DNA from: Colocasia esculenta
Lineage: Eukaryota > Streptophyta > Magnoliopsida > Alismatales > Araceae
Assembly: GCA_014218235.1 (NCBI GenBank)
Contig: CM024759.1
Span: forward strand, 12,788,712-12,852,711
Reading direction: 5' to 3'
DNA length: 64,000 nucleotides
In this document: in pieces, positions 55,960 to 64,000 of the stretch
Layout of the letters: every line of letters starts with the position of its first letter
Numbering within the stretch: position 1 is the stretch's first letter
Notes under the pieces: model-generated
Seen by the model: the letters and a program-made list of their open reading frames with translations, nothing else
Told to the model about the DNA's origin: nothing
Database searches by the model: none
Translations under genes and position numbers: made by a program

Positions 55960-57105
55960 TCATTTTCCTAGATTATCCTTACCATTATTTAAGATAAAGC
56001 ACTTATAGCCAAAAGGTCGAAGATGACTGATGTTGGGCTTCTTTCCCTTGTAGAGTTCATATGGAGTCTTCTTTAGAATGGGTCTGATCATGCACCTGTT
56101 GATGATGTAGCAGGCTGTATTGACTGCCTCTGCCCAGAAATATTTTGGCAAATTATACTCATTCAGCATTGTTCTGGTCATATCCATCAGTATTCTGTTC
56201 TTTCTTTCTGCTACTCCATTCTGTTGAGGTGTTCTTGGTGTTGAGAAGTTATGCTCAATCCCATTTTCTTTTCAGAACTTCATGAATTCTTCATTCTTGA
56301 ATTCACCTCCATGATCAGATCTAATGCTTGTAATCTGGAATTTCTGATTTTTCTGAACTATTTTACTGAACTTCAGAAATGCTTGAAAGGCTTCAGATTT
56401 GGCTTCTAGAAAAGACACCCAAGTGTACTTTGAGTAGTCATCAACTAATACATAGCCATAGACTTTACCTCCAAGACTAACTGTCCTCATGGGTCCAAAT
56501 AAATCCATGTGAATTAACTCCAAAGGCTTGGAAGTTGTAACAATTGTCTTGGACTGAAATGAGGTCTTGGTCTGTTTTCCTTTTGCACAAGCTGAACAAA
56601 TTCCAAATTTCTTAAGTTTCATCTTGGGAAGTCCCTCAACCAGATCATGCATCATTAATTTCTTGATTACTGAGGTGCTTGCATGACCAAGTCTTCTATG
56701 CCACAATTCAGACTCTTCACTTTTGGTGGTTGCAAGACATAAGTTTACTTCCTTCAATTCTGATAGTTGCAATGTATATAAATTCTTTATTCTTTGAGCT
56801 TCGAGCACAATCTTGTTACCTTTCTGAATAATACACTTATCATTCTAAAAATTTACTGGATGTCCTTTATCACATAACTGACTAATACTTATCAGAATAT
56901 GCTTCAGACCTTCTACATACATGACATCTTCAATTAGGTTCTTTTCTTTAGTACCAACTGTTCCACACCCTAATACTCCTTTTCCATTATCACCATATGT
57001 GACTTGACTACTTTCTTCTCTAAAACTTCTGAATAACTTCCTATCCCCTGTCATATGCCTTGAGCATCCACTATCCAAATACCATTTGGATGCCCTCAGT
57101 CGACC
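55960..57105 (-). pseudogene. pol: Sire-3 pol: protease and integrase
   Basis: It starts at the putative acceptor (CAG|GGTCGA) with LRASKWYLDSGCSRHMTG (protease site), then LWHRRLGHAS and CSACAKGKQ (in the third position H has become Q), integrase D in LIHMDLFGPM, D in IRSDHGGEF and, in 56260-56170, the E-bearing block in a broken frame; 56187-55960 ends it. Stops near 56845 and 56272 split it into pieces. Confidence 0.88.
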
Positions 57106-57820
57106 CTGCAAACAAAATCAGGTTGTAACTTTTGGTACCCAAATTTTCTTGGGTCCTTGATGGTTAGTTTTAGGAATCCATCTTAAATGTCTAGTGGTGC
57201 ATGTGCTAATGATGTGTCCTAATTGATTACAGTGACTGCAGCATAGATCAAAGGCATTCTTCTTATTACTGTTGAATTTCTATTTTTGTCTATACACATG
57301 CTGATTTATCTTTTTAGCATTTTTGATTTTATTTTCTGCTACAAATTTAGGGGTTGGATACACTTTAGGATGAATAATATTTTCTTCATTTGGAGGAGGT
57401 GTGTATCCTAATCCATATTTCTTCCTTCCTATTCTAGAGCCTTTTATATTAACAAATAAAGAAGTTTTGTAGTTAGAAATCTTTTCTATGGTGGCTTTTA
57501 GATAATTATTTTCCTCTTGCAATTTTTCTTCATCTTTAAGTTCCTTAGATTTGATTCTATTTCCAAAATCTTGCTGTTTTTATTTTTCAAGTCTTCGCAC
57601 AGCAGTTCATTAGTTCTTTTAGTTTCACTTAAACTTTTGTCTAACCATTCTGCTTCATTTTTAAGAAAGGTATTAGCCATTTCTTAGTTTAGTAGATTTA
57701 GTTTAACTATTTTCATTTGTTTTACTACTGTTTTATATTTTCATAGAGTTCATTGAAGGCATCTTCAAGGCTATCAGAATCGGATTCAGAACAGGAAGTA
57801 AAGGAGGTTTCTGAGTTTAC
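57106..57820 (-). other. Putative intron between gag and pol, Sire-3
   Basis: Donor GAACAG|GTAAACTC (57820) and acceptor TTTTGTTTGCAG|GGTCG (57106), at the same protein positions as in Sire-1. The 715-bp segment holds the coiled-coil part, knuckle 2 (CSHCNQLGHIISTC near 57240) and ACC TGA just before the pyrimidine tract. The stop is TGA here, TAG in Sire-1. Confidence 0.6.
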
Positions 57821-58872
57821 CTGTTCTAGTCTCGCCATGAGGGCTACATTTGCCTTCTCTTCCTCTTCAGATTCTGAGCTGGATGATTCTAAACTGGTTG
57901 CTTCTTCATTGTCCCATGTTGCTGCCATGGCCTTTTTCTTGAATTTTCTGAACTTTTTCTCTTTGCCTTTCTTCCTATCAGATTTTTCTGCTTGATCCTT
58001 TTTCTTGAGCTTGGGACATTCAGATTTGTAATGTCCGGGTTGATTACACTCATCTTCTTTTCTTTCTTGAAAAATCTTTTTGAGCCAAACTTCTTCTTCT
58101 TTGCAAGCATTCTCTGTAGTTTTCTTGAAAGCATGGCCTCATCATCACTGTCATCTGACTTTTCCTTTGAGTCTTCAAATGAAGAGGAATCTGCAATCTT
58201 CAAAACATTTGAAATTTTCTTTTTCGAGGAATTTTCAGAAAACCTTTCCATATTAATTCCATGAGCCATAAGGGATCCTATTAATTTATCAATAGACAAT
58301 TGTGTTAAGTCATGAGCTTCCTCTATAGTTGTAACTTTAGGGGTCCATACATTTGTTAGAGATCTCAGGATTTTTCTAACTGTTTCTTCATTAGTTAGGA
58401 CTTTTCCTAAAGAACTTAGTCCGAAAATTATGTTTGAAAATCTGTTATACATTTGAGTTATATTTTCATTAGGGAGCATTTTGAATTGTTCATATTGGGA
58501 TACAAGTATATCTATCCTTGTTTGTTTAAGCCTATATGTACCTTCATAGGTTACTTGAAGCTTATCCCACATTTCTTTAGCTATTTTACAAGCTTAAAGT
58601 CTATTAAATTCTCTTTTAGACAAAGCACAACAAAGATAATTTTTTGCCTTGTAATTTAAAGACATATTTCTTTTATCCGCAATGGAAAGACCAGAAGAAG
58701 AAATTTCACCAAGGATTTGATAGTCACCTTGTTCTATTACCTGCTATAAGTCGAAGCCAGTACCTCTGATGAAGCATTCCATTCACTTCTTCCAATATTG
58801 GTAATCTTCACCATCAAAGAATGGTGGCCTTGTAACTGATTGGCCTTCATAGTTGTGAGCTTCGAATGCCAT
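57121..58872 (-). pseudogene. gag: Sire-3 gag, degenerate
   Basis: It starts at ATG 58872 (MAFEAHNYEGQSVTRPPF), close to the PBS. Stops near 58800-58590 break the first part. Frame 58572-57889 has IDILVSQYEQFKMLPNENI, KLIGSLMAHGINMER and AMLSRKLQRMLAKKKKFG. Knuckle 1 near 58050 has lost its first Cys region but keeps NQPGHYKSECP. Then comes the acidic stretch (57928-57725) and, inside the putative intron, a coiled coil and knuckle 2. It has the same plan as Sire-1 gag. Confidence 0.85.
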
Positions 58873-58911
58873 TTCTTCTCAAATCTTTTGATTTTCTTTT
58901 GAGAAGACCTC

Positions 58912-58923
58912 GCTTTGATACCA
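58912..58923 (-). other. Primer-binding site of Sire-3
   Basis: Minus strand TGGTATCAAAGC, one base different from the tRNA-iMet complement, two bases after the LTR end. Confidence 0.92.
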
Positions 58924-60339
58924 CTTGTTGGATCGAAATGGCATTAAGAATGTCCTAGAGGGGGGTGAGTAGGACTTCTTCCCTTTTAAAATTTTGCTTC
59001 TGAAATTACACAACACTAAATAAATTGTTAGAGCTTAGTGTGGTGTGTGTGATTCAAGTGTAGACAAGGCGGAAACAATCACACAAAAATGCACAAGAGT
59101 TTATCCTGGTTCGGCCCTTCCCACATGGAAGTCCTACATCCAGTCCTCAAGCCAACCACTTGAGATTTCCACTATCTGCAATAAATTGGCCTTCTCTCAC
59201 CCTTGAGAGGAATTACAAACCCACTTGCTCCCAAGCAAGTCTTCCCTAAATAGGAGTACAACAACTACCTTTCACAAGGTCTTCCCTTCACAGGAGGGGC
59301 AATGCAGAACCGGACTTCTGTAGAAATTACACAGGAATAATAAAGAAACACTTGTGTGTTTGCCTCAGATCTGAGCACAAACACACACAGACTTCAGAAG
59401 GATTCAGAGATCAGAAATGAGACTGAATCCTATTTGAAATGCAAGGGTGGACTTGAAGAAAAATAGGGAATTACAGTTGCCACCCAACACAGAACTTCAG
59501 AAGAACTTTAGAGAATATTTTCTGAAGTAAAGCTCTCAGACTTGTGGCTTGCAGGAAAGCTTGAGAAGACTTGAAGGATTTGAATGATGCTTTCAAGAAG
59601 AGTAAAGGCTTGTATGCGCTTGTTGTTGTTCTTTTCAAACTTGAGCTCCTTTTATAAACTTCAGAAAAATAGCCATTTAGAAAATAGTCGTTGGAGCTTG
59701 TGGTCGTTTGCAATATGTCCGTTTGAAGAGATCTCTAGGATCCTTTGGGTCTTGAAGTGTTTGTTATCCAGAAGTTCTTCAGTTTTGCTTCTTTCCAAGG
59801 TCTTCAGAAGAGGTGCAGTTTTCACAGCTAGAAGATAAGCTCTTTTCCTTCGGAGTGAACTGATAATATCACAATTATCATGAATAATCATGCCATTTTG
59901 ATGACTAATACTTGATAAATTCATATGATTTCTATTATCATGAACGTTAATTGATTAAATTCAATTATGTGTTGTATTTGCAGGTTAATGGGCCATTTTA
60001 TGAAGTGCTTAACGGGCCAATGAATCAAGCAATCCAACAGGGGCAAATCTGGCATATACAAAAAGTTACAAAACCCTAGCCACCTTCCTTCTTCTTTCTC
60101 TCTCTTCTTTCTATTTTTTAAATATTCTCTCCCTATTTTAAAATCTCTCTCCTCTCATCTATTTAAAAAACCCCTCTCTCTCACCCGCACACAATTTTCT
60201 CTCCCACTTTTCTCTTCTTCCTCTCTCCCTCGGTTTCTCTCTCTTTCCTCGGCACACACCTTCCTCCTCTTTTTTTTTCTCCTCCGATCCCCTCCTTCCT
60301 CTCTTCTTCTTCTTCCTCCCGGCCTCTCTCTTCTACGCA

Positions 60340-60588
60340 GAAGCAGCAAGCAGCACAGCAGCAGCCGCACGCCCGGCGGCCTGCCTGGCCCCGCCCGCGC
60401 CCAGGCGCCAGCCCCGCCCGCGGTCGCCCCTGCGCCCGCCAGCGCCCCGCGCCCGCCAGCGCCCCGCGCCCGCGCCCTGCCGCGTGCCCCTGCCGCCTGC
60501 AGCCCCGCGCCCGCGCCCTGCCGCGTGCCCCTGCCGCCCCGCGCGCCCCGCCTGGCCCGCCCGGTCGCCAGCTCGTCTGCCGCCCTCC
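60340..60588. repeat. GC-rich minisatellite-like block
   Basis: Imperfect tandem words such as GCGCCCGCCAGCGCCCC and GCGCCCGCGCCCTGCCGCGT, the latter part of a longer segment present twice (about 60465-60500 and 60505-60540). Very high GC in otherwise AT-rich surroundings. Confidence 0.8.
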
Positions 60589-60618
60589 CCCTCACGTTGC
60601 ATGCATGCAACGTGAGGG
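60589..60618. repeat. Perfect 30-bp palindrome
   Basis: Left arm CCCTCACGTTGCATG (60589-60603) is followed at once by its exact reverse complement, with no loop. The centre GCATGCATGC contains the RY word CATGCATG, and each arm has CACGTT. Confidence 0.95.
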
Positions 60619-60850
60619 CGCCGCGCGCCCTCTCTCTCCTCTCGCGCTCTCTCTCCTCTCGCGCTCTCTCTCCTCTCTCTCTCTTCTCTCTCCTCTATCG
60701 CCGCCTCTCTCTCTCTCTCCTCTATCGCTCTCTCTCTCTTCTCTCTTTCTTCTCTATCCTCTCTCTCCTCTTTCTCTCTCACGCGCTCTCTCTCTATTTT
60801 CTCTCTACTTCATCTCTCTCTCTTGTTTTGTTTCTCTCTAAGTTATTTGT
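60619..60850. repeat. Pyrimidine (CTCTCT) tract
   Basis: Nearly pure C/T with TCTCTC and CTCGCG words; the looser C/T tract also covers about 60085-60330 on the other side of the GC block. Confidence 0.9.
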
Positions 60851-61779
60851 TTTAGTTGAGTTTTGTACTGTGTTAGACTATCACATTTATGTAATAATGT
60901 TAGTTGTTATTTGGTGCTTTGTTCTCTCTCTTTCTACTCTCTTATTCTCTCTATCACTTTCTTTTAATGTTTATTTAACTTAGATTCAGTTAGTCTCATT
61001 AAATAATTAGTTTATCCTATCTCTCTCTTTAATTTAGATCTATTTAGTACAACTTAGTTTTACTATCACCACATTATTTTCTTAATTAAAAATTCAAGGT
61101 TTTCAACTCTAAAATCTAGTTCTCCGTGGATTCGACTCGGTCTTACCATTTAACTACTGTTTAATCAATTAGTGTAGGCCGATAATTTTGAGATTGTTAG
61201 TCACGTTTGTAACGACGCATTCGTGGGCTATCATGAACTGTGAAAGAGACATGCTAAAAACGAGCTCCAATAAATGCCTGCACAAATACAAGACAAAAGA
61301 GAAGAGTATCTCCATACCTTTGAGTTAGGTGAGTCAGAAAAATACAGAAAGAAGGTATGGAAACCTTGTATCATAGGCTTTCAGATAGAAGGAGTAGATA
61401 TACAGTTAGGCTAAAAAGGTAAAGCATGGGTCTGTCAGTGGTAGGTGAGTCTTGTCAGATGCCATGCGCCTGAGAATTCATAAATGCATAGTGTCTAATG
61501 AATCCATGAAGATCCGGAGCAAAGATGTGAAGACCATGAGGCTCAGATTAAAAATATTTTAGAAATAGTTTGCACAGGATTTAGATGAATATTTTAAGTT
61601 TAATATGACTTGTCCTGTCAGAGAAAATAATAAAATAATGATATTTCTGATGGATTAATAAGATATAAAAGATCTATTAAAAAGGATGTGAAAAGATCAA
61701 GAGATAAGCTTACAGTAGGTGTTAAGCCTAAAACAGATCAGAAAAAGGTATTAAGTACATAATTATCAGTGAAGTCGAA

Positions 61780-62160
61780 TGCATAAGAACATACAATTCG
61801 ACTAAAGGAGTAGAAGTGATTCGACTCTAGAAAGGATTAACAAGGTAATTCGACTTCTGAGAAAAGACAAGGCTATTCGACTATAGCAGTCGAATACTAT
61901 CTACGATTTCTGAGGCATTCGACTGTGGCAGTCGAAGATGACAGTCGAATTAAGAGTTTAACTTTTAAGAAGCATTCGACTGTGGCAGTTGAAGATGATA
62001 GTCGAATCAAGTATTGGATTTTGTAAGGCATTTGACTGTACCAGTCGGAGTCATCAGTCGAATTACATATAAAGTTGTGGACAATTTTGGAGGTTGTTTA
62101 ACTTCGTTTCTGAAGGAGTTGGAGTTAGCAGTCGAAGTCAACAGTCGGATTCAGTAGGGC
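61780..62160. repeat. ATTCGACT/AGTCGAAT array in the 5' LTR of Sire-3
   Basis: Counterpart of 33870-34250, with substitutions that damage some words (for example TTTGACTG and AGTCGGAG). Confidence 0.85.
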
Positions 62161-62212
62161 ATAGAGAGTCCGTGGACTTAGAAAAACTTTGTGATCAGGA
62201 TTATAGTTGTGG

Positions 62213-62215
<3 letters not shown>

Positions 62216-62249
<34 letters not shown>
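62216..62249. repeat. (TA)n microsatellite, longer than in the sister LTR
   Basis: About 17 TA units, against about 7 at 34317-34331 in the other LTR. Confidence 0.9.
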
Positions 62250-62252
<3 letters not shown>

Positions 62253-62372
62253 GATGTATTTGCTTTGTAGAATATCTATTTAAGTATTTTGTCATAGCAA
62301 AAATAATGAGTACATTTGAATTAAGAAAATCTTTAAATTTAAATTTCTTAGGGGTAGTTGCTCAACACCGCG

Positions 62373-63025
62373 GCTCCCGGTGGGACGCTGGTAAGGAGAG
62401 GACCTGGAAGAGGCTCCTCCCTGCTGCTGCTGCTGCTGGGGCTGCCAAGTGTCCCTCTCCAAGGCGGTGGCTTTAGCCGCGGCCTCTCCTAAGGTGGTAC
62501 ACATGTGAGCCGTCACACCCCTCCACAAGTCTGGCCTCAATCTGGATCATACTCACTGGAGAACATCGGTGGTCGGAGACACAGAAACCTCTCAAGGAGA
62601 GCGGTCCTGTCCTCCATAACCGTCGTCCTCTTCTGACCTCCCCGGGTGCTCCCAGTACTCGACGAATGCTGACCTGTTGGCTGCTCCACCGCTGGCTCTG
62701 CCTGCTACTCCGGCACCACTGGGGGAGGTACCGGAGGCTAACCACCTGCTACTGCCTGCCCGGGCTGCCACGCTCTCTGGTACAAGTTCCTGGAGAACTG
62801 CTCTGCCAAGGGAAACCAGTCTGCGTGTTGTTGCGGCTGAGGCTGGTACTCCTACTGCTGCTGCCCGCCTGCAGCTGCTGCTGCCGCTGCACTCCGAGGT
62901 TGTGCCATTGACTCCTCTGCGGACACCTCCTCCTGGACCTGCCCCTGTGCGGGCATATCAGACTCATCCTGCTGCTCAATCAGCTCCCTGGCCTGCCTGC
63001 GCCTACGAGGAACCATGTCCTGCAT
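62373..63025 (-). pseudogene. gag: G2 gag, N-terminal part with internal deletion
   Basis: It starts at ATG 63025 or 63016 (MVPRRRRQARELIEQQDESD), then a Gln/Ala-rich stretch. Frame 62540-62373 gives MRPDLWRGVTAHMCTTLGEA, ALERDTWQPQQQQQQGG and ASSRSSPYQRPTGSRG. A chromovirus gag normally has some 200 more residues of capsid between these parts, so a deletion is likely near 62550-62750. It is cut by Sire-3 at CCGCG (62368-62372). Confidence 0.75.
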
Positions 63026-63139
63026 GGAACACAACCAACAAAGGTTAACAGTACCACTCGGGCGGCTAGCAGTGTACTTGTACTACTGTTGGGACTTTCT
63101 GTCATAGTTTAAATCCACTACAAGTCCTGTCAGACTCTA

Positions 63140-63151
63140 GCTTTGATACCA
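63140..63151 (-). other. Primer-binding site of G2
   Basis: Minus strand TGGTATCAAAGC, one base off the tRNA-iMet complement, directly after the LTR end with one base between. Confidence 0.9.
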
Positions 63152-63152
63152 C

Positions 63153-64000
63153 TGTAACGACCCCGAGAACCCGACCCTCGGCCCATGCTGAGGACCCAAT
63201 TTTCGCGGTCGCCGCCCACGGATCCGGGGACTCGGAAGGGCTATAATATATATCTAACAGGATATGTAACAGAAGTAAACGTCAACTGCTAAACTAGAAG
63301 CGTACAAGCAGAAACAGGAAAGAGAGCTAGACCGCTGCGTACCGCTCTAAGTACAATCCCAACGCACGCACGCTAGTACATGTAAAAGGTAGGGGAAGAA
63401 CAAATCCCTTAGGGGCATACCCCGAGGGTGACGTACACTGAGAAAAGGAAAACCACTGCTAGCTACGGAGACCTCTACTACCGCCCCGTCTCGTCTGCCC
63501 GACGCGCACCCTGCCGCTGCTGAGAAGTCTCACCTGGGAAAGAAAGGGGAACCACTACTAGCTACGGAGACCTCTAACCACACACGCTAGTACAAGTAAA
63601 AGGTAGGGGAAGAACAAATCCCTTAGGGGCATACCCCGAGGGTGGCATACACTGAGAAAGGGGAAACACTGCTAGCTACGGAGACCTCTACTACTACCCC
63701 GTCTCGTCCGCCCAGCGCGCGCCCTGCCGCTACTGAGAAGTCTCACCTGGGAAAGAAAGGGATGAGCTTCACAACAGAAGCTCAGTAGGAACTACCAATC
63801 TCCTACTGGCTCTAACAGGCAAAAGAATATATATATCAAGTAAATAACAGTAGTTTATATCTTCTACCTACAACCGGAAGTGCGAAAGAGAAGCTACAAC
63901 TAGCACGCTACGGAAACACAACACAGTCGGAAACTCCGTACGGCTGCTCATCGTGACCACCACAAGGCTAGCAAACATAGACAGGGTGATACCCTGCCTG
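63153..64000 (-). mobile_element. 5' LTR of G2, cut by the window edge
   Basis: On the plus strand it starts TGTAACGACCCCGAGAACCC, matching 26996 onward with about one change in ten to twenty bases, mainly transitions. The right part and the second TSD copy are outside the window. Confidence 0.88.
63369..63760. repeat. 214-bp tandem duplication in the 5' LTR of G2
   Basis: CACGCTAGTACA starts at 63369 and again at 63583, and the following ~178 bp repeat through TCTCACCTGGGAAAGAAAGG. The 3' LTR (27209-27400) has a single copy, so the duplication occurred after insertion of G2. Confidence 0.88.

Larger units (their letters stand above)
59861..61233 (+). mobile_element. 1.4-kb solo LTR (Tat/Athila-like gypsy?)
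   Basis: Starts TGATAATATCAC and ends GTGGGCTATCA, with perfect 5-bp flanks TGAAC (59856-59860 and 61234-61238). The sister LTR of Sire-3 shows the empty site at about 33335. The ending GACGCATTCGTGGGCTATCA resembles Tat/Athila LTR ends; the family call is tentative. It contains a C/T tract, a ~300-bp GC-rich block with imperfect tandem repeats and a perfect 30-bp palindrome. Long Arg/Ala or Ser/Leu frames inside are compositional. Confidence 0.85.
32398..62367 (-). mobile_element. Sire-3: complete but degenerate Sirevirus, carrying three later insertions
   Basis: The two LTRs bound it, with TSD CCGCG at 32393-32397 and 62368-62372. Without Sire-2 and the two solo LTRs it is about 13.0 kb, the usual size for a Sirevirus with a third ORF. 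Order on the minus strand: LTR, PBS, gag, PR-IN-RT-RH, third ORF, PPT, LTR. Its LTRs differ at a few percent of sites, so it is much older than Sire-2 inside it. Confidence 0.93.
58926..62367 (-). mobile_element. 5' LTR of Sire-3, interrupted by a solo LTR
   Basis: It matches 32398-34448. Without the insertion (59861-61233 plus one TGAAC) it is 2064 bp. It ends next to CCGCG (62368-62372). Confidence 0.92.

Noticed and set aside
60155..60983. Long Arg/Ala/Gly and Ser/Leu ORFs on both strands
   Set aside because: They lie in the GC-rich and CTCTCT tracts of a solo LTR; low-complexity composition explains the open frames.

Overview
This window is plant nuclear repetitive DNA, most likely from an angiosperm with a large, retrotransposon-rich genome. 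I see no host gene, no tRNA or rRNA gene and no bacterial or viral operon. The evidence is Ty1/copia Sirevirus gag-pol with a long extra 3' ORF, Ty3/gypsy chromovirus pol with a chromodomain-type end, primer-binding sites matching plant initiator tRNA-Met (TGGTATCAGAG), polypurine tracts, long TG...CA LTRs and 5-bp target-site duplications (TSDs). The species cannot be named from this sequence.

Layout, outermost to innermost. Positions 1-1783 hold two old LTR fragments on the minus strand. At 1786 a plus-strand element (here 'G1') begins. It has a 2.5-kb LTR, a tRNA-iMet PBS, a purine-rich internal region without credible genes and a PPT at 26296-26309, so it looks like a non-autonomous LARD. 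Its 3' LTR starts at 26310 and is cut at 26995 by a minus-strand chromovirus ('G2': 3' LTR 26996-28549, pol 28838-31920, gag, 5' LTR from 63153 to beyond the window). G2 gag is split by a 30-kb Sirevirus insertion ('Sire-3', 32398-62367, TSD CCGCG). Sire-3 itself carries three insertions: a young complete Sirevirus ('Sire-2', 35132-47518, TSD GTTCT), a 3.2-kb solo LTR (49523-52734, TSD TTCTG) and a 1.4-kb solo LTR (59861-61233, TSD TGAAC). Inside G1 lies a third, truncated Sirevirus ('Sire-1', 7544-18597).

Two results stand out. First, Sire-1 and Sire-3 have a ~0.7-kb segment between gag zinc knuckle 1 and the protease that looks like an intron: GTAAC/GTAAA donor at the same codon, gag stop codon, pyrimidine tract, CAG acceptor. 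Sire-2 lacks exactly this segment, in frame, as if it descended from a spliced RNA. This predicts that Gag-Pol is made by splicing out the gag stop codon. Second, Sire-1 is broken inside gag and joined, with 16 bp of templated filler, to a second version of the G1 locus. That version carries more copies of a 1.96-kb tandem unit and only a solo LTR at the same TATGA insertion site, so the junction fuses two versions of one locus.

All genes here are retrotransposon genes. Gag (with zinc knuckles) would package RNA, and Pol (protease, integrase, reverse transcriptase, RNase H) would copy and insert it. The role of the large third Sirevirus ORF is unknown. Nearly all frames are broken. In Sire-2 the breaks are mostly single-base losses in homopolymers, so some may be sequencing errors.
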